Positions 23,294 to 32,761 are shown, numbered from the stretch's first letter. The stretch: DNA of 64,000 nucleotides from Archangium violaceum (GCF_016859125.1 NZ_CP069338.1:1426001-1490000); one strand, 5' to 3'. Numbers and translations: made by a program. Notes: generated from the letters alone by a model not told the origin.

Positions 23294-25027
23294 TCATTTC
23301 ACCTCCGTGCGCCGCGTGAGATGGAAGTCCGCCAGCAGCGCCGCCAGCAGCACCAGCAAGGGCCAGCGCGCCCGGCCAGAAGGAGCGCCTCCCTCGTCGT
23401 CACCAACTCCGGCCTGAGCGGGCCTGTCCCCCCCACCGCGACCGCGCAGGTCCGACTCGCGGGCATCCAGCGGCAGCACCTCCACCACATCCACCGGCTC
23501 GCCGTCCCGCTCGAGCGTGTAACGGCCCGGCTCCGCGGGAGGTGGCAGCTCCAGGGAGCCCGCGCCGAAGAGGGAGCGCTCTCCTTCAGGGCCCTTCAGC
23601 GTGTAGCGCGCGCCCGAGCGCGTCACCACCGACAGGGGCTCGCCGAGCGAGAGCTGCCGCCGGGGGAAGCCCTCCTGTGAGCGCCGCACCTCGCGCAGCA
23701 GGTTGCCCAGCAGCACCGGCCACGCGGGCGTGCGCTGCACGTTGGAGCGCGAGAGGTCCACGTTGAGGTGCAGGCGGCCCTCGTCCTCGGAGAGGAGCAC
23801 CACGTCCCCCGCCGTCATGAGGGGCCGGCCCGGGGGAGCCTCGCCGCCAGCCGCCCAGCGCACGCCGCCGAGCTGCACGTCATCCAACAGCGGGTGGCCC
23901 TTCTCCACGAAGAAGGGGCCCACGAAGGTGCGCACGGTGCCGCCCGCGCCCACCGTCACCCGCGCGTCCGAGCCCCGGGGGCCCACGAGGAGCGCCCCCT
24001 CACCGGGGCCCAGCTCCAGCCCGGGCGCCACCGAGAGGAAGCGCTCCAGCGCCGAGCGCGCCCGCGCGTCCAGTCCCTCGGCCAGCGCCACGCGCACCCG
24101 GCGCTCCGGGGCGGGCGGCAGGCGGACCTCACCGTCCTCGGGCAGCGCGTCCGTGGGCAGGGACACCTCCACATCGCCCGCGTTCTCGAAAGTGAAGCGC
24201 AGCGTGGCCGCGCCCCCCTCGGGCAGCCGCACCCGCTCGCGCCGCTCGGTGCCTTCCTTCGCGCCCGGACCGGGCCTCGCCACAGCGTGGACTTCCGTCT
24301 CCTCGGGTCCCACGCCGAAGCGCGCCACCCGCAGCGTCACCGTGGCCGTGGAGCCCTCGTCCCGACGCCACGCCGACAGCAGCGCCACGTTGTCCCGGGG
24401 CGCGCCCAGGGCCGTCCACCGCACCGCCGGGGGCACGGCCAGTCCTTCCGCGGGAGGGGCGTCGGTGAAGAAGTGCACGCGCCTGCCCGGGCCCGCCAAC
24501 TCCTGGGCCCACAGCAGGGTGGGCGCCACGTCGTGGTCCGCCCCCAGGGCACGGAAGGACTCCAGCGCGGCCAGGGCGCGCGAGGGCTCCGCCTCCGGCC
24601 CCGCCAGCACGCGTGGCATCGTGCCGCTGGCCAGCAGCGTCACGCGCGAGGCCTTCTCCTCCTCCACGCGCCGGGCCGCCTCCGCCCGCACCTTCTCCAG
24701 CACGGGGCGTCCGTCCGGCCCCCGAGCGGACAGCGAGAGGCTTCCATCCACCACCAGCACCAGGTGCCGCGTCCGGGTGTCCTCGCCCAGCCGCACGTCC
24801 GCGAGGAAGAGGGCCGCGGCCACCACCGCCAGCATCTCCAGCAGCAGCGAGGCCTCGCGGGTGAAGCGCTCGAAGCGCGGGCCTGCCTCGGCGCGGGGAC
24901 GGGGCGTGCGCCAGAGGAAGAGGGCGCTCACCACCACCGGCTTCTGCTTGCGCCGTAGGAAGTACGCCGCCACCAGCGGCACGAGCGCGCCCAGCGCCAG
25001 CAGTCCCCAGGGGAAGCCGAAGCTCAT
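23294..25027 (-). CDS. BatA-like membrane protein with VWA-type domain
   Basis: A 577-residue protein. The N-terminus FPWGLLALGALVPLVAAYFL followed by RRKQKPVVVSALFLWR is the BatA N-terminal double-membrane module, with a second segment at LLLEMLAVVAAALFLADVRL. A von Willebrand A-like domain follows, HLVLVVDGSLSLSARGPDG, whose D-x-S-x-S metal site is present as DGSLS. The remainder is periplasmic beta-rich sequence, and a final transmembrane helix (WPLLVLLAALLADF) closes the protein. BatA proteins work with MoxR ATPases and DUF58 proteins in envelope stress or cofactor and metal insertion. It is the last gene of the operon and overlaps the DUF58 gene by four bases. Confidence 0.85.
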   Translation of the reverse strand: MSFGFPWGLLALGALVPLVAAYFLRRKQKPVVVSALFLWRTPRPRAEAGPRFERFTREASLLLEMLAVVAAALFLADVRLGEDTRTRHLVLVVDGSLSLSARGPDGRPVLEKVRAEAARRVEEEKASRVTLLASGTMPRVLAGPEAEPSRALAALESFRALGADHDVAPTLLWAQELAGPGRRVHFFTDAPPAEGLAVPPAVRWTALGAPRDNVALLSAWRRDEGSTATVTLRVARFGVGPEETEVHAVARPGPGAKEGTERRERVRLPEGGAATLRFTFENAGDVEVSLPTDALPEDGEVRLPPAPERRVRVALAEGLDARARSALERFLSVAPGLELGPGEGALLVGPRGSDARVTVGAGGTVRTFVGPFFVEKGHPLLDDVQLGGVRWAAGGEAPPGRPLMTAGDVVLLSEDEGRLHLNVDLSRSNVQRTPAWPVLLGNLLREVRRSQEGFPRRQLSLGEPLSVVTRSGARYTLKGPEGERSLFGAGSLELPPPAEPGRYTLERDGEPVDVVEVLPLDARESDLRGRGGGDRPAQAGVGDDEGGAPSGRARWPLLVLLAALLADFHLTRRTEVK

Positions 25028-25890
25028 GCCACCCCCGCCGGGCGGAAGAGGGGCCGCAGCGGACCTCCCACCAGCGCGCGCAGGGACTGGGACGCGGGGA
25101 CCACCAGGTGGGCGGCCCGGGCCCTCGCCGCCGCGGCCGAGAGGGACTTCTGGTGCTCGGCGAAGCGTCGCGTGTACGCGGCCAGCACGTCTTCCGTGAG
25201 GAGCTCCTCCAGCGCCGCGCCGCTCTCCGCGTCCACCAGCCGCGCGCCCTCGCCGCCCGTGGGCTCGAGGTCCTCCGCGTCCAGCACCTGCACCAGGAAG
25301 AGGGCCGAGGCCCCCTGCGCCAGCCGCGACACGAGTGCCGGCAGCGGGGCCTCGAAGAGGAAGTCACTCACCACCACGCGCAGGCCGCACGGGCGCAGCG
25401 GCGGCAAGCGCCCGAGGGCCGCGTACAGGTCATCCCTCGCGTCGAAGGAGACGGCGCGCAGGGCGGAGCGGCACACCTGGCCCAGCACCCGCTCCGGGCG
25501 CGAGCCACCCACCAGCAACGTGGGGCCGAGTCCCTGCCGCGCACCCACCTCCGTGGCCAGCAGCGCCAGCTCGCGCGCGCACCCGGCCTTGCGCGGCGAC
25601 AACGCCATGCTGCGCGAGCCGTCCAGCAGCACCTCCAGGCGCGGGGACACCTCGTCCTGGCGTACGCGAAGGATCAGCTCGCCGGTGCGCGCCACCGCGT
25701 TCCAGTCCAGCTGCCGCAGGTCGTCTCCCGGCTGGTAGGTGCGGAAGTCGTGCAGCTCCAACGAGGCCCCGGCCGAGGCCGCGCGCACCTCGCCCGTCCT
25801 GCCCCGCTGGGGTGTGCGAGGCAGCGCCAGGACGAGGCCCGGGGCCAGCCGGGCCACCTCCGCTTCATCGAAGTCCAGGTGCGCGCTCAT
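25024..25890 (-). CDS. DUF58 domain protein
   Basis: A 288-residue soluble protein from ATG 25890 (ATGA overlap with the permease stop). The conserved DUF58 motif is clear: ELHDFRTYQPGDDLRQLDWN followed by AVARTGELILRVRQDE. Next comes a VWA-like strand, RLEVLLDGSRSMALS, with its metal-site D-x-S-x-S as DGSRS, and LRVVVSDFLFEAPLPALVS. DUF58 proteins are adaptor partners of MoxR AAA+ ATPases. It is coupled by overlap to the genes on both sides, so the stoichiometry of permease, DUF58 and BatA is probably kept constant. Confidence 0.9.
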   Translation of the reverse strand: MSAHLDFDEAEVARLAPGLVLALPRTPQRGRTGEVRAASAGASLELHDFRTYQPGDDLRQLDWNAVARTGELILRVRQDEVSPRLEVLLDGSRSMALSPRKAGCARELALLATEVGARQGLGPTLLVGGSRPERVLGQVCRSALRAVSFDARDDLYAALGRLPPLRPCGLRVVVSDFLFEAPLPALVSRLAQGASALFLVQVLDAEDLEPTGGEGARLVDAESGAALEELLTEDVLAAYTRRFAEHQKSLSAAAARARAAHLVVPASQSLRALVGGPLRPLFRPAGVA

Positions 25891-27392
25891 GAGGCGTGGG
25901 CCCGGCGCTCGCGCTCCACGAGGGCCCGGTCCGCGGCGAAGGCGGTGAGCACGGCCACCAACCACACACAGGCGAGCATCCCCGGGGTCATCTTCGGCTC
26001 GCCCAGGTCGTAATCGTAGTCGCTGAAGTTCTCCAGGCCGATGAAGGGGTTGAGCAGGTTGAAGAGCGGGTCCTCCGCGTTCTGGCCGAAGAGGACGGCC
26101 AGCAGCGGAGGCAGCGCTCCAGCCAGTCCCGCCAGCACGAAGAAGAGGACGCGCACCACCGCCGGAGAGGCGAGCCGGTCCGAGCGCGGCAGGCGCCCCA
26201 CCAGCAGCGCCAGCGAGAGGAAGAGGAGCGAGTACGCCGGCGCGACGAGCACCGTGAGGAACTCGGCATCGGGGAATCTGTTCGAGCTCCCGGACAGGAA
26301 GTAGAGCGCGACGCACAGGCCCGTCCAGAAGAGCAACAGCAGGATGACGAGCCGGAAGCCGCGCACCGCCCCCGGACGCAGCAGGGACCAGGGCCGGGTG
26401 GCGGCGCGCAGGGGCCGGGCCTGGCCGTCCGCGTCCGTGGCAACGAAGACCCCCGTCAGGGACAGGAACAGACACCCGGCGCAGCTCGCCGCCTGGGCAT
26501 TGTGGATGGACTGGCCCCCCGCCAGCCACCAGCCCAACAGGAGGGCACCGGAGAGCAGCACCTGGAGGGCGAACGCCAGCCGTGGGCCCCGGGAGTAGTT
26601 CTCCGTGGACAGCGACAGCCGGGCGGCGGCCGTCTCGAAGAGCAGCCACCCATAGGTGAGCATCGCCCAGAGGAAGCCGATGGTGAATTTGACGAAGTCG
26701 TCGTCGCGGGTGACGACGCGGTAGCCCTGCTCGCTGAGGAAGTAGGCCGCCACCAGCGCGTACATCAGCGACAGGCCGAGCAGGGCCAGCAGGACGAGGT
26801 GCACCAGGGCACGTCCCATGCGCGCGTCGGCGAGCGTGGCCGCGCCCACCGCCACCACGGTGAGGAAGACGAGCCAGGAGGCGCCCAGCGTGAGCACCAG
26901 GAGGATGGTCGGCAGGTCGATGCCGTTGAGGTAGTAGCTGAAGAGCAGGAAGGGCCCCACGGCGGAGGCGTAGAGCCCGGCCTGCACCAGGAAGGAGAAC
27001 ACCTTGCCGCGAAGAATCCGCCGGGGCCCCAGGCCGGTGAGCAGCAGGAGCACCCACGTCTCGTCCTCGCGTTCGCGGGCCAGGGAGCGGTAGGCGCTGT
27101 AGGGGATGACGAAGAAGTGCACCACGCCCAGGCAGACGAAGAAGGCGAAGAAGAAGCCCTGTCCCTGGCTGCTGAGGCTCGCGCGCAGAGAGGTGACGTA
27201 GGCCACCATCGACAGGATGAGGCAGGCCAGCAACATCAACCCGAAGCTCACCCAGAAGACGCGGGAGCGGACGCCCTGGCGGACCTCCTTCACCACGAGA
27301 GGGTTGAGCCTGTCTCCCAGCCGCTCCAACAACCCGGGCCGGGCCTCCTCGCGCGCAGCGGTGCCCGCGCTCTCCGTGACCGTCGCGCTCAC
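25887..27392 (-). CDS. ABC-2 type transporter permease
   Basis: A 501-residue polytopic protein from GTG 27392 (GTGA overlap with the ATPase stop, GGGGAGGG in front). It has about twelve hydrophobic segments. The first half has NPLVVKEVRQGVRSRVFW, then VFWVSFGLMLLACLILSMVA and a cytoplasmic EREDETWVLLLLTGLGPRRI block like that of ABC-2 export permeases ('LLLTPLSPREIL'). The second half repeats hydrophobic helices to the C-terminus. With the adjoining ATPase it would form an exporter or a lipid/polymer-handling complex. Gliding-associated GldF is one relative by architecture, but no gliding function is claimed here. Confidence 0.87.
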   Translation of the reverse strand: MSATVTESAGTAAREEARPGLLERLGDRLNPLVVKEVRQGVRSRVFWVSFGLMLLACLILSMVAYVTSLRASLSSQGQGFFFAFFVCLGVVHFFVIPYSAYRSLAREREDETWVLLLLTGLGPRRILRGKVFSFLVQAGLYASAVGPFLLFSYYLNGIDLPTILLVLTLGASWLVFLTVVAVGAATLADARMGRALVHLVLLALLGLSLMYALVAAYFLSEQGYRVVTRDDDFVKFTIGFLWAMLTYGWLLFETAAARLSLSTENYSRGPRLAFALQVLLSGALLLGWWLAGGQSIHNAQAASCAGCLFLSLTGVFVATDADGQARPLRAATRPWSLLRPGAVRGFRLVILLLLFWTGLCVALYFLSGSSNRFPDAEFLTVLVAPAYSLLFLSLALLVGRLPRSDRLASPAVVRVLFFVLAGLAGALPPLLAVLFGQNAEDPLFNLLNPFIGLENFSDYDYDLGEPKMTPGMLACVWLVAVLTAFAADRALVERERRAHAS

Positions 27393-28375
27393 GCCACCCT
27401 CCCCTTCGTCACGTGCATGAAGGCATCCTCCAGGTTGCGCTCGCGGTGGCTGAAGGCGCACACGGGCACGCCCGCCCCCACCAGTACCGCCAGCAGCCGC
27501 GCCGCCACCGCGTCCGCCTGGTTGCTGGAGGCCGTTCCCTCCTCCCGGGGCTCCAGCCGGACTCGCAACGCTTCACCCTCGCGGGCCACCTGACTCACCC
27601 CGGGTTGCTCCAACAACAGCCGCTCGGCGCGGGCCCACACCGCCTCGCCCTCCTCTCCCGGGAAGAGGCGCACCATCAACTCCACCACCGACGCTCCAGC
27701 GGCCTGGGCGAGCAGGTCCGCCACCTTGCCCGTGGCCAACAGCCGACCCTGCTCGATGATGGCGCAGGTGTCACAGATCTCGGCCAGCTCGGTGAGGATG
27801 TGGCTGGAGATGAGCACCGCCTTGCCCTGGTCCGCGAGCGCGCGCAACAGCTCGCGCAATTCGATCCGGGCACGTGGGTCCAGGCCGTCCGCCGGCTCGT
27901 CGAGGATGAGCAGCTTCGGATCGTGCAGCAGCGTGCGCCCGAGCGCCACGCGCTGCTTCATCCCCTTGGAGAGCGCACTGGTGAGCTTGTCCTGGAGCGG
28001 GAGCAACCCGGTGAACTCCATGACCGAGGCCACGCGCTTCGTCCGGGCCTGGCCCTGGAGGCCATAGGCGCGCGCGAAGAAGTCGAGGAACTCGAGCACG
28101 GTGACATCGTCGTAGGTGCCATAGCGGTCCGGCATGTAGCCAATGAGCGGCCGCGCCTTGTCCGGGGCGTCCACGAGCGAGTGCCCGTCCAGCGTCACCT
28201 GGCCCGCGGTGGGCGTGTCCAGGGTGGCGATGATGCGCATGGTGGTGCTCTTGCCGGCACCGTTGGGACCGATGAAGCCCAGGATGGTGCCCGCCTCCAG
28301 CTCGAAGGACACGTCGTCCACCGCGCGCAGGGCGCCGTAGTCGCGCCGCAGCCCCTTCACCTCCAACAGGCTCAT
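27389..28375 (-). CDS. ABC transporter ATP-binding protein
   Basis: 328 residues from ATG 28375, which overlaps the upstream stop by four bases. Walker A is GFIGPNGAGKSTTMRII; the Q-loop region is IGYMPDRYGTYDDVTVLEFL; the signature is ALSKGMKQRVALGRTLL (LSKGM in place of LSGGQ); Walker B is LLILDEPADGLDP; the switch His is in LISSHILTEL. The C-terminal 90 residues resemble the regulatory extension of drug/NodI-type ATPases. It powers the permease encoded immediately downstream. Confidence 0.94.
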   Translation of the reverse strand: MSLLEVKGLRRDYGALRAVDDVSFELEAGTILGFIGPNGAGKSTTMRIIATLDTPTAGQVTLDGHSLVDAPDKARPLIGYMPDRYGTYDDVTVLEFLDFFARAYGLQGQARTKRVASVMEFTGLLPLQDKLTSALSKGMKQRVALGRTLLHDPKLLILDEPADGLDPRARIELRELLRALADQGKAVLISSHILTELAEICDTCAIIEQGRLLATGKVADLLAQAAGASVVELMVRLFPGEEGEAVWARAERLLLEQPGVSQVAREGEALRVRLEPREEGTASSNQADAVAARLLAVLVGAGVPVCAFSHRERNLEDAFMHVTKGRVA

Positions 28376-30237
28376 GGTCCGTCCACCCTTCCCCTCATGA
28401 GATGAAGGCCCTCGTGCAGCTCCACCGGGAGCACCGCCGTGGGCATCAGGCCTGGACCCTCCAGCCTCGCGAGGAAGCCGCCCTCTGGCAGCGGCTTGTC
28501 GAGCTCGGCCCAGGGCACGTTGATGAAGCGGTTCTCCACGTGCTCGGAGAAGAGCGAGAGCCGCAGGGCCGTCTTCCGGGAGGCGGAATCGGGTATGGGA
28601 GTGAGCACCCCCTCCGCGCCATCGGCGAGCGCCGGCAGCGACCACACCTTGCCGTCGAGCCGCACGTACCCCTCCGCGAGCGGCGCGCCGAGCGCGTTCT
28701 GGACGCGCAGCCCCTCACCCTCGCGCCGCACGGTGAGCCGGGCCCGAGAGGGAAGCACCGCCAGCTCCCCCCACTCGCGATAGGTGCGCGAGGACAGGAA
28801 GCCGCCCGTCACCGCCATGCCATTCGTCCAGTCCGCCTCCACGACCTGCGGCTCCCAGGCCACGTCTGGCCCCAGGAGCGTGGCCAGGGCGGGCACGTGG
28901 AAGCCCTCCGGTTCCAGGTTGGCGTAGTAGCTCCCGAGGCCGACCATCACGGCCCGATCCCCATCCCTATCCAGCCAGATGAGGCTGTAGCGAGAGGCAT
29001 GAAGGGAGAAGCCATCCACGAACACGGACCAGACGACGAGGGACAGGCACGTGACGAACGCCACGGAGGGCACGGCGATGAGCAGCGCCACCGGCCCCTT
29101 GCGCCGGGCGAGCGCGAGCCCCCCGGGCCCCACCGCCAGGACGAAGAGGGTGATGAGGAAGAGGAAGCGGCCCACGGGCGCCTGGACTCCAGGCAGCAGC
29201 GGCTGCGCGCCACCGGCCAGCATATAGGTGTTGCGCTGCCAGCTCGGCGCCGGCGCGGCGGGGAGGATGATGCCCTCGATGGGGGTGCCGCCGCCCGTCT
29301 CGCTCCAGGTCGGTTTGTTCGTGGCATCCGCGTCGGAGAGCAGCGCGGAGCCACACGCGTCCGCCGCGCCGCACAGCCGCACCTGGCCAAAACCATAGGG
29401 GTGCACGCCGCCCGAGGTGGTGCCAGCGAGCAGGGGCAGGCGCACGTCCACGTCTCGCGGTGGGTGGAGGAGGACCAGGAATCCGCCGGTGGAGGCATAG
29501 GCCTCGAGCGCGCTCCAGGTGTCCGCTGGGAGGGAGGTGACGTCCCCGGCCACCACCACCAGGGAGTGGCCCGCGTACAAGGCGAGCTCGCGTGGCGCGG
29601 CCTCCGGCGCGACGAATTGGACCGACAGCCGCGAGTGAGTCTTCACACGGGGGAGACGGGTGCCGGACTGGAAGGCCCGCTCCGAGCCCAACACCAGCAC
29701 CGGGTCCCCCCCGGGTTCCACCGTGTAGAAGGAGAAGGCGCGCAGGGAGAGTCCCGGAGTGAGCACGCGCACGATGCCGCCGCGGGCGGCGACCGGAATG
29801 GGCAGCCAGACGGAGAGCCGCTGACGGGGGCCGACCTCCACCTGCCGCGAGGCGACTTCGCCGCGACCCCTCCCGGTGGTCTCGACGTCGACGCGCGCGA
29901 CGCGAGGCGTGGAGCCCTGGTTGTGGAGCACCACCTCCAGCGGGGCATAGCCACGCGGGGGGCGCAGCACGGCGGTGCTCACGGAGACGCGCAGGTCTCC
30001 CTCCGTCGCGTTCTCCGGCTGGCTCTGCACCTCGTCGTAACCACGGACCCTCTCCTCCTCGTAGTCCTCCCCGCGCACTTCGCTGTCCGCCTCAACCTCC
30101 GCGAGCTCCGCCTCCTCCGTCGGAGCCACCTCGGCCTGGGCGGGAGCGGGAGGCGGGGGGAGCGGGGCTTCCGCCCGCACGGGGCTCGCCGCGCATAGGA
30201 GGAGCGCGAGGAGCACGGGGGTCAGGCGCTCACGCAC
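28372..30237 (-). CDS. Large membrane protein with glutaminase-like (GATase1-like) extracytoplasmic domain, function unknown
   Basis: 621 residues from GTG 30237, overlapping the MoxR gene's end by eight bases. A signal peptide (LTPVLLALLLCAASPVRAEA) is followed by an acidic Pro/Glu-rich stretch. An extracytoplasmic part of about 270 residues contains a Rossmann-like run, LYAGHSLVVVAGDVTSLPAD followed by TGGFLVLLHPP, of the kind seen in GATase1-like/DUF4350 proteins. Two transmembrane helices come next (FLFLITLFVLAVGPGGLALA; LIAVPSVAFVTCLSLVVWSV), then a C-terminal beta-rich domain. Similar proteins accompany ABC-2 permeases, as GldG does GldF. It lies between MoxR and the ATPase gene. Confidence 0.65.
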   Translation of the reverse strand: MRERLTPVLLALLLCAASPVRAEAPLPPPPAPAQAEVAPTEEAELAEVEADSEVRGEDYEEERVRGYDEVQSQPENATEGDLRVSVSTAVLRPPRGYAPLEVVLHNQGSTPRVARVDVETTGRGRGEVASRQVEVGPRQRLSVWLPIPVAARGGIVRVLTPGLSLRAFSFYTVEPGGDPVLVLGSERAFQSGTRLPRVKTHSRLSVQFVAPEAAPRELALYAGHSLVVVAGDVTSLPADTWSALEAYASTGGFLVLLHPPRDVDVRLPLLAGTTSGGVHPYGFGQVRLCGAADACGSALLSDADATNKPTWSETGGGTPIEGIILPAAPAPSWQRNTYMLAGGAQPLLPGVQAPVGRFLFLITLFVLAVGPGGLALARRKGPVALLIAVPSVAFVTCLSLVVWSVFVDGFSLHASRYSLIWLDRDGDRAVMVGLGSYYANLEPEGFHVPALATLLGPDVAWEPQVVEADWTNGMAVTGGFLSSRTYREWGELAVLPSRARLTVRREGEGLRVQNALGAPLAEGYVRLDGKVWSLPALADGAEGVLTPIPDSASRKTALRLSLFSEHVENRFINVPWAELDKPLPEGGFLARLEGPGLMPTAVLPVELHEGLHLMRGRVDGP

Positions 30238-31225
30238 GAGGCACCTCGGGGACGGCCTGGAGCAGGGCGCGCACCACGTCCATCGTCCCCACCTTCTCCA
30301 GCGAGGCCTCGTAGGCGAGCACCAGCCGGTGGTTGAGGACGGCGGGAGCGGCGGCCACCACCTCGTCGAAGCCCACGTTGGGCTTGCCCCGCATCAACGC
30401 GAGCGCCCGTCCGGCGGCGGCCAACGCCAGTGCCGCGCGAGGGCTGGCCCCGTAACGCACGAAGCGACGCACCGGCTCCGGCGCGCCCGGGCCGCGTGGA
30501 TCACTCGCCTCCACCAGCCGTCCGATGAAGTCCGCCACCGGCACGGGCAGGTGCACCCGGTCCACCGCGGCGAAGAGGGAGGCGAGCCCCTCGGCGTCCG
30601 TGGCGGGCGGCAGCACGGGCGGGGTGCCGCGCACGCGCGTGGTGAGCAGGGTGGTGAGCGTCTTCGCGCCCACGGGCGGCACCTGGACGCGGAAGAGGAA
30701 GCGGTCGAGCTGCGCCTCGGGCAGGGGGTAGGTGCCCTCCAGCTCGATGGGGTTCTGGGTGGCGAGCACGAAGAAGGGCTCGGGCAGCGGGCGCGTCTGG
30801 CCGAGCACCGTGACGCCGCGCTCCTGCATGGCCTCCAGCAGCGCGGCCTGTGTCTTGGGGCTGGAGCGGTTGATTTCGTCCGCGAGCACCACGTTGGCGA
30901 AGAGGGGCCCCTCGCGGAAGGTGAAGTCGCGGCGGCCCTCGCCCTCGAGGACGTAGGTGCCGGTGATGTCGCCGGGCAGCAGGTCCGGGGTGAACTGGAT
31001 GCGGCGGAAGGGCAGCCCGAGCAGCCGCGCGAGCGCCTTGCACAACTCCGTCTTGCCGAGACCCGGCAGGCCCTCGAGCAGCACGTGGCCTCGCGCGAGC
31101 ACCGCCGCCGCCACCTGCTCCACCACCTGCGTCTGGTCGAGCAGCACCTGGTTCAGCCCCTTCTGGAGCTGAGCCACCTTCTCCGCCGCCCCCTGTACCT
31201 CGGCGGGGCTCAACAGTTCCGACAC
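30230..31225 (-). CDS. MoxR-family AAA+ ATPase
   Basis: 331 residues from GTG 31225 with GGAGAGGAG upstream. Walker A is LLEGLPGLGKTELCKAL (residues about 50-64), Walker B is VVLADEINRSSPKTQAALLE, sensor 1 is FVLATQNPIELEGTYPLPEA, and an arginine-finger region GASPRAALALAAAGRALAL follows. This is the standard MoxR sequence pattern. MoxR proteins remodel or activate partners with VWA domains; the DUF58 and BatA-like proteins encoded downstream are its expected partners. Confidence 0.95.
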   Translation of the reverse strand: MSELLSPAEVQGAAEKVAQLQKGLNQVLLDQTQVVEQVAAAVLARGHVLLEGLPGLGKTELCKALARLLGLPFRRIQFTPDLLPGDITGTYVLEGEGRRDFTFREGPLFANVVLADEINRSSPKTQAALLEAMQERGVTVLGQTRPLPEPFFVLATQNPIELEGTYPLPEAQLDRFLFRVQVPPVGAKTLTTLLTTRVRGTPPVLPPATDAEGLASLFAAVDRVHLPVPVADFIGRLVEASDPRGPGAPEPVRRFVRYGASPRAALALAAAGRALALMRGKPNVGFDEVVAAAPAVLNHRLVLAYEASLEKVGTMDVVRALLQAVPEVPRA

Positions 31226-31239
31226 AGCCGACTCCTCTC

Positions 31240-32628
31240 CTAGGGTTCCCCCCCGAAATACCGCTTCACCAGCTCCCGGTTGCGGGGCAGCAGAGGCCCC
31301 GCGGAATGTCCCGCCTCCGCGTCGCCCCGGGCGCTCGTCCCCTGCCCGCCGCCGCCTCCACCGCCCTCGCGCTTCTCCGGGTCCGCGGACTTCAGGCCCC
31401 AGAGTCCCTGCGCCTCACCGCCATGGCCCTCGGGCAGCGGTTTGAAGGCGAGCCGCTCCGGATCCATCTCCGCCTTGTCGCCGAAGACGAGCGGCTGACT
31501 CTCCCCGCCACGCCCGGGCCCCGCGCCGCCCTTCCCCACCTGACGGCTCACATGGCCGCCCGGCTGTCCCGGACCCTGGCCCTGAGCGTCGCGCGAGCCG
31601 TTGCGTCCGGCGCCCTGGCCGAAGCGCTGCTCCAGCTCGCGCTGACGGCGCTCGAGCGTCTCGCGCAGCTGGGCCACCTCGTCACGGGAGCGCGGGCCAC
31701 TCCGGCCGGAGCCCCCTTGCCTCGCCTGCCCGGAGCCGGTGCCGCCATCCCCCGCCCCCGCGCCACCGCTCCCGGTCCCCGACGGGTCGTCTCCATCCTG
31801 GCCCCGCTGGGATGGGGAGGTGGCGTTGTCGTGGCCCAGGGCCATCAACGCGCTCTCGAGCGCCTCGCGCTCCCGGGCGGCGGCCTCGGCTCCGGCGGCG
31901 GCATCCAGCGACTCCTCCAACTCCCGCGCGGCCTCGGACGCGGAGGCCAGCTCGGCGGCGGCCTTCGCGGCGCGGGCCTCGAGCGACTTCTCCAGGCCAT
32001 CGGCGGCCTCCCAGTCGGCGGCGTCGAAGCGTCCCTCGGCCACCTCCTCGGACAACCGACGCAGCTCCTCTTCCAGGGGGGAGCCCAGCGGCTCCTCACG
32101 AGCGAGGGCCTCGGCCTTGGCCTGCACGGAGGCCACCTTCGCCGCGGCGGCCGCGTTGGCGGGGCGCACCTGGCGCGCGGGCAGCGGCAGGAGGAAGCCC
32201 ACCGTGAGGAAGGCGAGCGCCGCGAGCAGCGCCCCCACCGGGCGCTTCCATTGCACCGGGGGTGGCGTCACGGCGCGGGCATATTGGTTGGCGGCGAGCT
32301 CCCACTCACCCACGGGGCGCTCCAGCCGGGTGAGCAGCAGCCCGCCGGCGCCGGCCGAGCGGTCCGCCAGCACCGCCGCATGCATCAAGGACACGCCCCG
32401 GGCGCGGGCCCGGACGAACCACCAGGCCCCCGCGGCGAGCAGCGGCACCGGGAGCACCCAGGGGGCGGCGTCCCTCGCCATCAGCCGGGTCAGTACGCAT
32501 CCCGTGGCGGCGGCCCACACGGGAGCCACGCCGGCCTCGGTCCAGATGACGGCATTGAGGCGCCGCCGCACGCGCCGGACAGGCGCGAGGATGAGAGCCT
32601 GTAGACGGCGTTCGTCACTTGCGGGCAT
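31240..32628 (-). CDS. Membrane protein with coiled coil and Gly-rich low-complexity region (DUF4175-like architecture)
   Basis: About 462 residues from ATG 32628; the frame is open upstream but homology-like sequence begins here. Two membrane helices lie near the N-terminus (WAAATGCVLTRLMA..., WVLPVPLLAAGAWWFVRARA) and a third at VGALLAALAFLTVGFLLPLP. These are followed by a long charged coiled coil (AAAKVASVQAKAEALAREEP, LRRLSEEVAEGRFDAADWEA), then Gly/Gln/Ser-rich sequence. A conserved-looking tail ends in LPRNRELVKRYFGGEP. This order recalls DUF4175 proteins that accompany MoxR/DUF58/BatA genes. The family link is inference. It is first in the operon, 14 bases before MoxR. Confidence 0.6.
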   Translation of the reverse strand: MPASDERRLQALILAPVRRVRRRLNAVIWTEAGVAPVWAAATGCVLTRLMARDAAPWVLPVPLLAAGAWWFVRARARGVSLMHAAVLADRSAGAGGLLLTRLERPVGEWELAANQYARAVTPPPVQWKRPVGALLAALAFLTVGFLLPLPARQVRPANAAAAAKVASVQAKAEALAREEPLGSPLEEELRRLSEEVAEGRFDAADWEAADGLEKSLEARAAKAAAELASASEAARELEESLDAAAGAEAAAREREALESALMALGHDNATSPSQRGQDGDDPSGTGSGGAGAGDGGTGSGQARQGGSGRSGPRSRDEVAQLRETLERRQRELEQRFGQGAGRNGSRDAQGQGPGQPGGHVSRQVGKGGAGPGRGGESQPLVFGDKAEMDPERLAFKPLPEGHGGEAQGLWGLKSADPEKREGGGGGGGQGTSARGDAEAGHSAGPLLPRNRELVKRYFGGEP

Positions 32629-32697
32629 GGACGCCCCGAGTCTCGGACACTCGGACGTCTCTCCACAAGCCGAAGGCCCGCCCCTTCGAACGACGAA

Positions 32698-32725
32698 GGC
32701 CCCGGTCTTCATGAAGACCGGAGCC
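32698..32725 (-). terminator. Palindromic terminator hairpin
   Basis: CCGGTCTTCATGAAGACCGG (32702-32721) is a perfect 20-bp palindrome, extended to 13 pairs by flanking GGC/GCC with one mismatch. On the reverse strand it is followed by TTCGTCG. It lies downstream of the frameshifted gene at 32762 and upstream of the operon. Confidence 0.65.
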
Positions 32726-32761
32726 CCGTGGACCTCTCGTCCTGTCGCGGCGTCGCTCGCG

